From NCBI GenBank assembly GCA_963851245.1, contig CAWKOH010000009.1, forward strand, positions 186,001 to 250,000: DNA of 64,000 bases. The letters are read 5' to 3'. The position numbers and the translations under genes are program-made. Positions 9,325-18,836 of the stretch are shown in pieces; within the stretch, counting starts at the first letter, position 1; each line of letters begins with the position of its first letter. This DNA is from CAWKOH01 sp963851245. GTDB taxonomy: Bacteria > Actinomycetota > Acidimicrobiia > Acidimicrobiales > Palsa-688. Below the pieces are notes generated by a model. It searched no databases. It worked only from the letters and a program-made list of their open reading frames with translations, and was not told the origin of the DNA.

Positions 9325-10012
9325 CCCGCCTGTCTCTCCCGAGGCGGCGCCACCGACGCCGGCATCCACGGTCGTGCCCGTCCGAGACGGTGAGCCCGGG
9401 CTCGAGGTCCTGCTCCTGCGCCGCAACTCCCGTGGGCCTTTCGGGGGCATGTGGGTTTTCCCCGGGGGCCAGGTTGATGCAAGCGACCTGGCGATGGGAG
9501 GCGACGAGATGGACGGGGCCCGGCGGGCTGCGGTTCGAGAGGCCGAGGAGGAGGCCGGTCTCGATCTCGACGAGGCCTCGCTGGTGCCCCTTTCCTTCTG
9601 GCTGCCCCCGCCCGAGGCCCCTCGCCGCTTCGCGACATGGTTCTTTCTGGCATCGGTGCCCCCGTCCGGCGGCGTCGAAGTCGACCGGGTCGAGATCCGG
9701 GATCACCGCTGGCTGAGTCCCGAGGCGGCCATGGAGGCCCGCAACGGCGGCGATATCGAACTAGCTCCACCGACCTTCACCACGCTCTGGTGGCTGGCTC
9801 ACTTTGACAGCACGGCCGGCGCCCTGTCAGCCGCGGCGTCGGGGCCGCCCGAACATTTTCACACCCACATCGCCACCGGGCCGGACCGGCGCGTCGTGGC
9901 CTCGTTATGGGCCGGTGACGCCGGCTACGAGGACGGCGACACCGAGCGGCCGGGGCCGCGGCGCAGGCTGGTCATGGACCCGTCGGGCTGGCGGGTCGAG
10001 ATCGACGTCTAG
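9317..10012 (+). CDS. Nudix hydrolase
   Basis: A 231-residue Nudix protein. The catalytic helix reads REAEEEAGL, the core REUxEExGU of the Nudix box, preceded by GGMWVFPGG; the loop between the Gly and the catalytic helix is longer than the canonical spacing. It should hydrolyse a nucleoside-diphosphate-linked substrate, which is unknown. The length and the C-terminal region (EHFHTHIATGPDRR) resemble the RNU8/NUDT19-like group acting on CoA-type compounds, but that is a guess. GTG at 9317 is preceded by an AAGGACGGAG ribosome-binding site and overlaps the NERD stop. Confidence 0.8.
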   Translation: MADPPVSPEAAPPTPASTVVPVRDGEPGLEVLLLRRNSRGPFGGMWVFPGGQVDASDLAMGGDEMDGARRAAVREAEEEAGLDLDEASLVPLSFWLPPPEAPRRFATWFFLASVPPSGGVEVDRVEIRDHRWLSPEAAMEARNGGDIELAPPTFTTLWWLAHFDSTAGALSAAASGPPEHFHTHIATGPDRRVVASLWAGDAGYEDGDTERPGPRRRLVMDPSGWRVEIDV

Positions 10013-10021
10013 GACCGCCGG

Positions 10022-10027
10022 TAACCT
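10022..10027 (+). promoter_or_regulatory. -10 box of leaderless marR-type gene
   Basis: TAACCT with 8 nt to GTG 10036, in the short gap after the Nudix stop; no ribosome-binding site is present. Confidence 0.5.
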
Positions 10028-10035
10028 CAGCGACC

Positions 10036-10545
10036 GTGTCCGGCCAGCGACCCCTCGCTTTCGACCCGATCCTGGAGGCCCGCCGGCAATGGGCCGCTCA
10101 CGGGTGGAACGATGCGGCCGACGGAATGGCCGCGGTGACCTCGATCATCCGGGCCCAGCAGATCTACCTGGCCCGGGTGGACCAGGTTCTCCGGCCGCTC
10201 GGGCTCACCTTTGCCCGTTACGAAGTGTTGATGTTGCTCGTGTTCAGCCGGGCCGGATCCCTGCCCCTCAATAAGATGGGCGCCCGGCTCCAGGTCCATC
10301 CCACCAGCATCACCAACGCCGTCGATCGCCTGGTCGGACAGAACCTGCTGCGGCGCGTTCCGCACCCGACGGACGGGCGCACCACCCTCGCCGAGATAAC
10401 CGATGAGGGCCGGCAGCTGGCTCTGCAGGCCACCGCTGCCATCAACACCGCGGTCTTCGCTGACCCCGGCCTCCCCGGCGCCGACGTCACCACGCTGGTG
10501 GAGGTCTTGAAAGACCTCCGACGCTCCGCCGGCGACTTCGAGTGA
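10036..10545 (+). CDS. MarR-family transcriptional regulator
   Basis: A 169-residue winged-helix repressor of the MarR family. The DNA-binding core runs from LTFARYEVLMLL through the recognition helix region LQVHPTSITNAVDRL to the wing HPTDGRTTLAEIT (about residues 55-120), flanked by dimerisation helices. It has its own leaderless promoter downstream of the Nudix gene. Targets are unknown; MarR genes usually control themselves and neighbours, so the Nudix gene and the convergent herA-nurA operon are the first candidates. Confidence 0.88.
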   Translation: MSGQRPLAFDPILEARRQWAAHGWNDAADGMAAVTSIIRAQQIYLARVDQVLRPLGLTFARYEVLMLLVFSRAGSLPLNKMGARLQVHPTSITNAVDRLVGQNLLRRVPHPTDGRTTLAEITDEGRQLALQATAAINTAVFADPGLPGADVTTLVEVLKDLRRSAGDFE

Positions 10546-10625
10546 TCGCCGCCGGCGGCCCGGCCGGGTCTCGGGCTCGACGACCGGCCGCTTCGGGTCA
10601 GCGACGTCTCGGCGCGTCCCCGCCG

Positions 10626-12221
10626 TCAGTCGACCAACGCCGACACGTTGGCGGCCGCTGCCGGCCGGGCCGTCGGGGGCGGGTGGGTCAGGGCCACCAG
10701 ATCGGCGTACAGGTGCACGTGGGCCGGCACCGCGAACGGGGCGGCCAAGTTGACGATCAGCGCCTCGCCCGGCATCAACGTCTGGATCTCGGCCCCCTGA
10801 GCGCTGATGTCCTGCTTGGCCGCGCTCCGCAGCATGTTGCGGTCCTTCTCGTCGGCCAGACCCAGGATGAAGAACGTGTTGAACTGGCTGAGCAGTTCGT
10901 CGTCCAGCAGCTTCGGCTGCTGAGTGACGGCGCAGAGCCCGACCCCGAACTTCCGCCCTTCGCGGGCCAGCCGCGGGAACACGTTCGACTCGCGATCCTT
11001 GTTGCCTCCGAGCACCCGCTGAGCTTCCTCGAGCGCCATGGACACCACCGGCATGCGGGCGTGTCGATCGGGATCTTCCAGGTACGCCGACTGCCATGTC
11101 TCCAGGACTCGGCGGGCCATGAAGGAGGCAACCAGCACCTCCTCGGTGGAACCCAGGCCGCTCACGTCGACAAGCACCACCCGTCCGGCCAGGAGCTCCT
11201 CCACAATGCGGCCACCGACCGACAAACCGGGGTCGGTGGCGACGCAGCGCAGGCTCACGATGCGTCTGGCCCGGCGGTGTACGACCTGGAGCGTGTTCAG
11301 CGCCACCCGGCCGTTCAGGTCGACTTCTCTGAATGTGGCCAGTTCGTCCAGGCGGGCGAAGTCGCTCAACCAGGCCAGACCTTCACTCCCGTAGAAGCGT
11401 TCCAGCTCGTAGAGCGCCTCCTCCTGGGGACGAGTCCACTCGTACGCCGTGCGCAGGTCGTCGACGGTCAGCTCGGCGAGGCTGATCTTGAGCGAGGAGG
11501 TGGCGGGCAGCGATCGGTTGGCGTACACCCGGAGGGCATCGGGCGCCCACGGATGACGGCTGAGAGCGCTGCGGTATTCGCCGTGAGGGTCTATCAACAG
11601 CATGGCGTAGCGGCCGTTGGCCCTCATCACGCCGGCGGCGAGGACCTGCATCAAGTTGGACTTGCCCATGCCGGTGGTGGCGAAGATGCCGACGTGGGTG
11701 GCCAGGCTGGCGCCGGGGATGCCGACACTGAAATCGACGACTGTTTCCCCGCTCCTCAGCCAGCCGACCGGTAGGTCACCCATGCGCTCGGCGAGGAAGG
11801 CGAAGTCCTCCGAGGTGGGTGCCACGACGGCCGAGAACTGGCTGGGCAGGCTCTTCGGCTTGCGGAACACCGATCGCAACCCGCCCGCTCCGGGTTCGGC
11901 CGGCGCCAGGTAGCCGAGGCATCGGCACTCCGCGATCCGATAGGTCCGGCGCTCCTGCTCGTGCAAAGGGTGCAGGCCGGTTTCGCCCCGTTCGTCATCG
12001 GCGAGAAGAGTCCCGGCCACCCGCTCAGCCCAACCAGGCTCGCGGTGCTCAGTCCCGTAGGTGACGTCGACCACCCGGAACAGGTAGCGCCGATCCGTGG
12101 TGGCGTCGACGGCCACGAGGAGCTCGCCGATGAACAGATCCTCATCGGGAGCGGCCCGAAAGGTCCCTTCGAGCACATTGCGTCCGTAGAGACGGCCTCG
12201 CGGCGAGCCCGGACCGGACAT
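10626..12221 (-). CDS. herA: HerA-type DNA translocase/helicase
   Basis: A 531-residue FtsK/HerA-superfamily ATPase. An N-terminal HAS-barrel-like domain (to about residue 150) is followed by Walker A ATTGMGKSN (181-189), a conserved LLIDPHGEY (208-216), Walker B-type SMALEEAQ, and the late HerA motif VTQQPKLLDDELLSQ. HerA hexamers pump DNA to the NurA nuclease during end resection, well studied in archaea and Deinococcus. The ATG overlaps the stop of the upstream nurA by one base (TGATG), which supports a working pair. It is convergent with the MarR gene, leaving an 80-nt gap without an obvious terminator. Confidence 0.85.
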   Translation of the reverse strand: MSGPGSPRGRLYGRNVLEGTFRAAPDEDLFIGELLVAVDATTDRRYLFRVVDVTYGTEHREPGWAERVAGTLLADDERGETGLHPLHEQERRTYRIAECRCLGYLAPAEPGAGGLRSVFRKPKSLPSQFSAVVAPTSEDFAFLAERMGDLPVGWLRSGETVVDFSVGIPGASLATHVGIFATTGMGKSNLMQVLAAGVMRANGRYAMLLIDPHGEYRSALSRHPWAPDALRVYANRSLPATSSLKISLAELTVDDLRTAYEWTRPQEEALYELERFYGSEGLAWLSDFARLDELATFREVDLNGRVALNTLQVVHRRARRIVSLRCVATDPGLSVGGRIVEELLAGRVVLVDVSGLGSTEEVLVASFMARRVLETWQSAYLEDPDRHARMPVVSMALEEAQRVLGGNKDRESNVFPRLAREGRKFGVGLCAVTQQPKLLDDELLSQFNTFFILGLADEKDRNMLRSAAKQDISAQGAEIQTLMPGEALIVNLAAPFAVPAHVHLYADLVALTHPPPTARPAAAANVSALVD

Positions 12222-13210
12222 CAGTAGCGCTCCATCATGCTGTGCCGGTCCACGAAGGCCCGCTCCCGGACCTCCAGAGGCACCTGCTTGGAGTCGAATA
12301 CCTCATCTATCTGGTCCCACACCTCCTCGCGGACCCAGCGCGGGCAGGCCGCCAGCCGATCGGCCACGCTCAAGGGGTACGGGTAGCCGGGGAAGGCGGC
12401 ATCGTCGCAGAGGGCGGCTAGTGCACCGAGGGTCGGGACCGGGTCCACCTCGGCGGGTAGGTCGACGCGGAAAGAGAAGCGGGAGTCGGGATCGAGCCTG
12501 GCGATGACCACTTGAATGCCGGCGCCTACGTCGGGCCGGGTTCGTGCCACCGGCGCCCACCAGCGGCTGCGGTCGCCTACCTCGGCGGGCGCTCGCCGCT
12601 CCAGCACGCCGAGAAGGGGAGCCCCGCCCCACGACAGGCCGGTGTGCTTGGTGACCCCGACCAAGGTGACTCGCCGGGAGGAGGCGGTGGCGAGGAGGCC
12701 GGCCAGCCAGGATGAGGGGATGCGCCAGTCCGGCTGCAGGTCTCCGTCCAGGAGAACGAAAGCCCCCGCTTCGGCCTCGTCAACGCAGCGGGAGGCCGCC
12801 TCCCACTCGGCCCAGTCGCGTAGAAGGTTCACGTCGAGCGGGCAGTCCGGCGGCACCGGAGCGCCCAGAGCGGCCAGCGCCAGCCGCTCCTGACCTAGTC
12901 CGAGGAGGTAAGCACGAAGACGGCCTTCATCTTCCAGCACGGTGCGCCCATCCGACCATCGGACACGCGCCGCCCGGGTGACGTAGACCTGGAGGCAGCG
13001 GGCGTCGGCTACGAGGGCCTGACCGCCGTCAACAGCCCAGACGTCCCGCGGCGACTCGACCCGCGCCAAGGGTCGGATGCGGAGTGACTCTTCGAAGAGC
13101 AGGTCTCCTCCCGTCGGATCGCGGAGGCCCCCGCCGCCGTCGACGAGGAGGGCGGCAAGCCGGGCCGCGGTAGCCGCTATGGACCCCTCCCCGTGCGAAT
13201 CGTCCGGCAT
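12221..13210 (-). CDS. nurA: NurA-domain nuclease
   Basis: A 329-residue protein with the NurA pattern: an early acidic motif in VWAVDGGQALV (Asp61), FVLLDGDLQPDW near 165 with the second metal-binding Asp, and VTLVGVTKHTGLS downstream. NurA is a 5'-3' nuclease that works inside a HerA hexamer. The start at 13210 leaves 16 nt to the divergent ku start; earlier in-frame ATGs would run into ku. The direct overlap with herA is the strongest evidence that this is a resection module. Confidence 0.82.
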   Translation of the reverse strand: MPDDSHGEGSIAATAARLAALLVDGGGGLRDPTGGDLLFEESLRIRPLARVESPRDVWAVDGGQALVADARCLQVYVTRAARVRWSDGRTVLEDEGRLRAYLLGLGQERLALAALGAPVPPDCPLDVNLLRDWAEWEAASRCVDEAEAGAFVLLDGDLQPDWRIPSSWLAGLLATASSRRVTLVGVTKHTGLSWGGAPLLGVLERRAPAEVGDRSRWWAPVARTRPDVGAGIQVVIARLDPDSRFSFRVDLPAEVDPVPTLGALAALCDDAAFPGYPYPLSVADRLAACPRWVREEVWDQIDEVFDSKQVPLEVRERAFVDRHSMMERY

Positions 13211-13226
13211 GGGGAAGAATGTTCTC

Positions 13227-14011
13227 ATGCCGAGGGCCATTTGGAGTGGATCCGTGAGCTTCGGCTTGGTCAACGTCCCAGTCAAGCTGATGACGGCGAC
13301 CTCGCCCAAGGATGTCCGGTTCCATCAGTTGCACGACGCCGACAACGGGCGCATAAGCCAGAAGCGCGTGTGCTCTATCGACGGAGAGGAGGTCGAGTAC
13401 CAGCACATCGTCAAGGGGTACGACCTGGGCGGCGGGCGCTATGTAGTGGTCGAGCCGGAAGAGCTCGAAGGGATTGACGTAGAAGCCACCCGCACGATCG
13501 ACATCGAAGAATTCGTAGACCTGACAGACATCGACCCGGTCTACTTCGAGAAGTCCTACTACCTGGTGCCCGACGGTAGGGCCGAGAAGCCATATGCCTT
13601 GCTGGTCGAAACCATGACCCGGACCGGGAAGGTCGCCGTCGGTCGTTTTGTACTCAGGACGAAGCAGTACCTGGCCACCCTTCGGGTGCGCGAAGGCGTT
13701 CTGGTCCTCGCCACGATGCTCTACGCCGACGAGGTCATCGCCCCCGAGGAGATGGAGGTTCCGACTGTCTCCGACACGGCTCCGACCGAGCGCGAGCTGG
13801 ACATGGCGGCACAGTTGGTGGAATCGCTGTCGTCGCCTTTCGAGCCCGAGAAGTATCACGACGATTACCGGGAGAAGGTACTGGCCCTCATAGAGGCGAA
13901 GGCGCAGGGCGAGATCATCCGGCGCCCGCCGCGCCGGAGGTGGCGGCCCCGGTCGTGGACCTGATGGCCGCTCTGGAGGCCAGCCTGGCCCGAGCCAAGA
14001 ACTCGGCCTGA
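13227..14011 (+). CDS. ku: Ku protein for non-homologous end joining (frameshift near the end)
   Basis: It begins with the classic MPRAIWSGSVSFGLVNVPVKL-type start of bacterial Ku and continues through the whole core barrel, including ADEVIAPEEME and the EPEKYHDDYREKVLALIEAK helix. Bacterial Ku binds double-strand ends and recruits ligase D. The frame as given stops at 13962-13964 after a nonsensical Arg/Pro tail. Adding one C to the CC at 13919-13920 restores a normal tail ending at 14011 with DLMAALEASLARAKNSA, giving 261 aa. It diverges from nurA. No ligD is in the window. Confidence 0.88.
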
Positions 14012-14038
14012 CGCCGCTCCGGTCGTCAGCGCGGGTGG

Positions 14039-15488
14039 TCAGAAGCTGATGGCGCTCAACTCCGGGTACCAACGGCCGGCCCGCTCGACGGCCTGGCGCC
14101 AGCGGTCCCGGTAGTTCGGCTTCCCGCTCGGGTCGATCACGGCCCGAGGGGACCAGGTCCGGCCCACCTCCTCTATGTCTGACCATGTGCCCACGGCCAG
14201 TCCGGCGAGGAACCCCGCGCCCAGGGTGGTCGCTTCCAGTTCGGGAGAGACCTGTATGGGTCGTTCGCAGGCGTCGGCCAGCGCCTGTACGAAGACCGAG
14301 TTGGCGGTCATGCCGCCGTCCACTCTGAGATGGTCGATGCGCAGGCCGGTGTCGCGCTCGGCCGCCTCGAGCAGGTCGGCCCCTGAGTGGGCCACGCCCT
14401 CCAGTACGGCCCGCACGATGTGAGCGCGGCTCGACCCTCTGGTGAGGCCGAAGATGGCGCCGCGGGCGCCGAAGTCCCATTGCGGCGTACCGAGGCCGAG
14501 GAGGGCGGGCACGGCCACCACGCCTTCTGTGTCATCGCACAGGGCCGCGACCACTTCAGACTCGGCTGCGGAGGTTATGAGCCCGAGGTCTTCGACCAAC
14601 CAGTCGACGGCGGTGCCGGCGGCCAGCATGATGCCCTCGGCGCCCCAGGTGATCACTCCATTGCGCTGCCAGGAGATGATGGGAAAGCAACCGGACGGGC
14701 CGCGGGCGGTGAACGGCGCCCGCTGGTCGCCCAGGCACACGTCCAGGACGCCACCGGTCCCGAATGTCGCTTTGGCCAGTCCTCTCCGGGTGCAGGCTTG
14801 CCCTAGTAGAGATGCCTGCTGATCGCCGACGAGGGCGCCCAGCGGTGGAGACCCCGGCAGGGCGTCGGCCGGGCCGAGCAGCCCCGACGAGTCGACCACC
14901 TTCGGCAGAGAGTCGGGCGTGAGATTCAACCGGTCCAGATGAGCCTCGTCCCACCCGCTGCCGTCGGATCTGAACAGACCGGTGACACCGGCGTTGCTCG
15001 GGTCGGTGACGTGAAGCTTTCCCTGTGTCAGGTGCCAGGCGATCCAGGTGTCGACCGTTCCCACCTTGACGTTCTTGCGTTCGGCCGGGTCGACCTGGTC
15101 CATGAGCCAGGCGAACTTGGTCGCCGACTCGCTTGGCGACAATCGGATGCCCTCTCCCTGCAACTCCAGGCAGGTACCCACCGTTCGTAGGTCCTGCCAA
15201 CCCAGGCCCGGTCCGACCGGTTCTCCGGTCCGACCGTCCCAGGCTACGGCCGAGGCCCTCTGGGCGGTTACGCCGACCGCTTCTACCGGTTCCGACGTCG
15301 TCAGCGAGCGATGCTGCTGCCATGTCGACTGCTGCTCGCGCCATCGCGGCGGGATCGAACTCGACTAGACCCGGCATGGGCACCCTGGGAGGGAGGGCGC
15401 AGCGGTGAAAGTGCTCGACAGTGGCGTCGGGGGCGACGATCCCGGCTCGCACGCTGCTGGTCCCGACGTCGATCACCAGGATGGCCAA
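14039..15488 (-). CDS. FGGY-family carbohydrate kinase, glycerol kinase-like (frameshifted)
   Basis: The N-terminal phosphate-binding motif IDVGTSSVRAG (from TTG 15488) is in one frame and the rest, from about residue 65 on, in another; the junction lies near 15295-15305 and one surplus base explains it. Restored length is about 482 aa. The second part has the FGGY signatures GALVGDQQASLLGQ, KATFGTGG, and VDGGMTANSVFVQ. Glycerol is the likely substrate given glpD two genes upstream, but the sequence is diverged and a second, more typical GlpK lies at 30.5 kb. A GGGAGAA ribosome-binding site precedes the TTG. Confidence 0.72.
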
Positions 15489-15497
15489 GGCTTCTCC

Positions 15498-16989
15498 CTA
15501 CCCTTCCCAAACCGTTCCGAAGGCGGTCGGTAGGCCGAGTTTGCCCGGGTTGAGGATCCCACGCTGGTCCAGCGCCTGCTTTGTGGCGGCTAGGACATCA
15601 AAAGCGGGCCCCAGGTATTCCCGCAGGTAACGAGCGCGATTGAGGCCGATGCCGTGGTGGTGGGAGATGGCGCCGCCGAATTCGGTCGTCGCCGACATGA
15701 CCGCGTCGAAGGCGCGACGGTAGTAGGCCTCGGCCTCATCTCTGCCGCCACCGGGCCGCCCGGCGAATGTGAAGTAGAGGCACCCGCCGTCGGTGTAGGC
15801 GTGAGACTGATGGGCCGAGGCCGCCATCGTCCCGTCGATGTCGTTGAGACGGGCTACGACGCTGCTATAGAGGGACGGCAGGGACCTCCACGAAGCTGCG
15901 ACCTCGACGGTGTCGGCGACGATGCCGGCCCGCACGAGTGACTCCAGGGGCGGCACCTGGTTCCGGTGCTCGAGCCATCGCTGGGGCAGCGTCGCCGGGT
16001 AGGTTTTCCGCGTCCCGGCACTCGTCGGCCACCACCGTCATGACGGCGTCGATCAGAGCGGGGTCGCCTTCGTCGATCACGATCAAAGCGGCTTTGGTCT
16101 CTACCTCGAAGTTGCGAGCGGATTCGGAGTGGTCGTACAGCCGGAGGACGGCCGGGGTGGCCCCGCGGCGCAGGATGCGACGGCAGACGTCCAGTCCCAA
16201 CTCGAACTCCTGGAAGCCGTAGGCGGCCTGGCGTTCGGCTGGTGGCATCGGATGGGCGCGCAGCCTGGCCGCGGTGATGACCCCTAAGGTGCCTTCGCTC
16301 CCGACGAACAGCTGGGTCAAGTCCGGGCCGGTGGCCGCCCTGGGAGCGGTCCCGCCGGTGCGGATGAGCCGGCCGTCGGCCAGCGCCACCTCCAGGCCCA
16401 CGACCATGTCCTCAACCTTGCCGTACCTGGTCGAGTACTGGCCTGCACTCCGGCAGGCGATCCAGCCGCCCACTGTGGACAGCGCCATCGACTGGGGCCA
16501 GTGCCCCAGGGTCAGGCTGTGCTCCGACCGGAGCGTGTCCTCGAACGGCTGCCCGAAAGTGCCCGCCTTGACGTCGACTAGTAGTGAGGCGTCATCGACT
16601 TCCAGGATCCCGTTCAAGCGCGTGAGGTCGAGCGAAACCCCCCCGAAGATCGGGATGCTGCCCCCGCACACCCCACTCGCCCCGGCGAAGGGTGTGACGG
16701 GCACGCCGGCTCGATGGCAGGTCTCGAGCACCACCGCCACCCCGCTCGCGTCCACGGGCCGGGCCACGGCTGCCGGAAGGGCGGGGGCGGTGCCATCGAC
16801 GGCCCATACCGCCGAGAGGGGCCACCAGTCGCGGCCGGCGTCTACACGGACCTGATCGGCGACCGAGACGTCCTCGCAGGCGTCCGCCAGGCGGCTCAGG
16901 AACTCGCGATCAGTGGCCGTCTCAGCCGCGAAGCGGGAGGGACGGCCGGCTGCGGCCGCTCCCAGTGGAGCGGGTAGGGGTGACCTCAC
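15498..16989 (-). CDS. FAD-linked oxidase similar to alkylglycerone-phosphate synthase (frameshifted)
   Basis: A VAO/PCMH-type flavoprotein. The FAD-binding half has TPFAGASGVCGGSIP, LTLGHWPQSMALSTVGGWIACRSAGQYSTRYGK split over residues 140-180, and FVGSEGTLGVIT. The C-terminal half, in a second frame from 15956, carries AHQSHAYTDGGCLYFTF and SHHHGIGLNRARYL, the His cluster and Tyr region of alkyldihydroxyacetonephosphate synthases. One extra C in the run at 15983-15986 accounts for the shift; restored length is about 496 aa. Its GTG overlaps the glpD stop by 4 nt. The known family makes the ether bond of ether lipids; bacterial members may have other roles. Confidence 0.75.
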
Positions 16990-18725
16990 CCCGGTACCGG
17001 GGCCGCCAGCGCAGCCAGTTCGGCCTCGGCTTTGGCTCTCATCCGGCTGACCTGACGGTCACGTTCGGCTGCATCCCAACCCAACTCCGCCCCGACCAGG
17101 GCGGCCACTTCCGGCGCGGCCTGAATCGAGGCCGCCCGGTTCAGGATAAGGGCTCGCGTCCTCCGGGTCAGCACGTCCGCCAGGGTTATGGCCATCTCGT
17201 GGCGGGCTGAGTAAACCGCTTCCGCTTTGATGTACGGGAGTCCCGGCACCAGCGGCTGCGCCAGCGTCGGGTCAGCCTCACACAGCGACACCACCTCGCC
17301 GGTTTCACTTCCGTGGCGTCCGGTCAGGTGGGCCAGTGCATTGGACGACAATCCGGCCCTCGTCGCCTTTTCGTTGACACCGAGTGCCGGTCGGCCGCCA
17401 TTGTCGCCACCGATGAGCACCAGACTCCGGGTCCGGTCAAACCAAACGGCGCGCCTGGCGCCCCGCCGGAAGCGGCCCCGGCCCGGGCCGGCCAGCTGAT
17501 CAGCCACTCGGTCGACCGTGTCGGCCGCCATCCGCCGGTAGGTCGTGAGCTTGCCTCCCGTCACCGTCACCAGCCCGTTCGGGGAGGTGATGACGCGATG
17601 GCGCCGGGACAGGTCAGCCGTGCGGGCGCTGCGGGCGTCACTGATGAGCGGTCGAAGGCCGGCCCAAGTTCCGGTCACGTCGCTCGGTGCTAGATCCGCC
17701 GTGGTCCAGGCGTTAACGGCGGCCAGCAGGTAGGCCACGTCGTCCGCGGTGCACTGCGGATCGTCGAGCGGGCCCGAGTAGTCGGTATCGGTGGTGCCCA
17801 CGTAGGTGTAGCGGTCGGGGCCGGGGGCAGCGCCTGCCTGGTCCGCCGCCCACGGAACCACGAAGATCGAGCGCTTGTCTCCTGGCACCATGAGGACGGT
17901 GGCGTAGTCGCAGGGCAGCTTCTCCGCCGGTACCGCCAGGTGGACGCCCTTGGCCGGCCGGAGAGAGACCGGGGGCATGGTCCTCCCTTGTGCCGGTTCG
18001 GGCGCTGACATCGTTGCGACCTGGTCTGACCAGACACCGGTGGCGTTGACGACCACGTGGGCACCGATCTCGGTGCCGTCCACCAGGCGGGCCCCGCATA
18101 CCCGGCCGCCCTTTTCCAACAAGGTCACCATCGGTGAGTAGTTGGCCAGAACCGCTCCCCGGCGGGCCGCCGTTCGGGCCAGTGCCAGTGTCAGGCGGGC
18201 ATCGTCGGCCTGGGCGTCCCAGTAGAGAAACGAGGCGACCAGCCGATCTGTTTGCAGGCCCGGAAGGTGCTCGAGCGCCTCGGCGGCGTCGATTCGGCGG
18301 TGGCGATGTCCTATGCGCACCCCTCCCGTGAGGTCGTAGGTCCACAAGGCCACGGAATAAGCATTCGCCACGCCTTTGGCGACGACACCGTTTCGCCCGA
18401 ACAACGGGATCAGGAAGGGGAGGGGGTGGACGAGGTGGGGCGCGTTGCGAATCAACCGCTGCCTCTCGTGCAGGGCTTCGTACACCAGGAGGTAGTCGTG
18501 CTGCTGCAGGTATCGGAGGCCCCCGTGGATGAGTTTGGACGACTTGGAGGAGGTGCCGGACGCGAAATCCCGCCCCTCGACCAACGCGGTGCGCAGGCCT
18601 CGAGCGGCGGCGTCGAGAGCGACCCCACACCCCGTTGCACCTCCACCGATCACGAGCACGTCGAAACTCTCGGCCCTCAATCGCTGCAGGGCGGCCTTCC
18701 GGTCGAAAGCTGGTGACGGCACCAC
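16986..18725 (-). CDS. glpD: Aerobic glycerol-3-phosphate dehydrogenase
   Basis: A 579-residue flavoprotein that oxidises glycerol-3-phosphate to dihydroxyacetone phosphate at the membrane. The N-terminal Rossmann motif VIGGGATGCGVALDAAARG is followed by SSKSSKLIHGGLRYLQ, the substrate region VPWAADQ...YVGTTDTDY, TGGKLTTYRRMAADTVD, and a C-terminal helical cap. The start is GTG with a TACGGT -10-like box at 18731-18736. It is the first gene of a glpD / AGPS-like / FGGY-kinase operon with 4-nt overlap and 9-nt spacing, matching a pathway around DHAP and glycerol lipids. Confidence 0.92.
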   Translation of the reverse strand: MVPSPAFDRKAALQRLRAESFDVLVIGGGATGCGVALDAAARGLRTALVEGRDFASGTSSKSSKLIHGGLRYLQQHDYLLVYEALHERQRLIRNAPHLVHPLPFLIPLFGRNGVVAKGVANAYSVALWTYDLTGGVRIGHRHRRIDAAEALEHLPGLQTDRLVASFLYWDAQADDARLTLALARTAARRGAVLANYSPMVTLLEKGGRVCGARLVDGTEIGAHVVVNATGVWSDQVATMSAPEPAQGRTMPPVSLRPAKGVHLAVPAEKLPCDYATVLMVPGDKRSIFVVPWAADQAGAAPGPDRYTYVGTTDTDYSGPLDDPQCTADDVAYLLAAVNAWTTADLAPSDVTGTWAGLRPLISDARSARTADLSRRHRVITSPNGLVTVTGGKLTTYRRMAADTVDRVADQLAGPGRGRFRRGARRAVWFDRTRSLVLIGGDNGGRPALGVNEKATRAGLSSNALAHLTGRHGSETGEVVSLCEADPTLAQPLVPGLPYIKAEAVYSARHEMAITLADVLTRRTRALILNRAASIQAAPEVAALVGAELGWDAAERDRQVSRMRAKAEAELAALAAPVPG

Positions 18726-18836
18726 CGACCACCGTACCTACTGACCGGTCTGAGCCCGACTAGGTGGAACCCGCGCTTGGGCCGATTTATCAGCGAGGAG
18801 TGTTGGGAACTAGTTTCCTCACCGAGGAGCGCTTTG

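Noticed and set aside
7412..9450. Upstream extensions of the sbcC and sbcD frames
   Set aside because: They run through neighbouring genes and precede the conserved N-termini MLIKRLYLRNF and MRLAAIGDAHLG.
10027..11774. Long open frames antisense to herA and the MarR gene
   Set aside because: GC-rich codon bias opens shadow frames; the translations are Arg/Gly/Pro-rich without domains, whereas herA on the other strand has clear motifs.
13200..13240. SOS (LexA) box between nurA and ku
   Set aside because: GAATGTTCTC has partial symmetry but does not match the actinobacterial LexA consensus of GAAC with a matching GTTC half.
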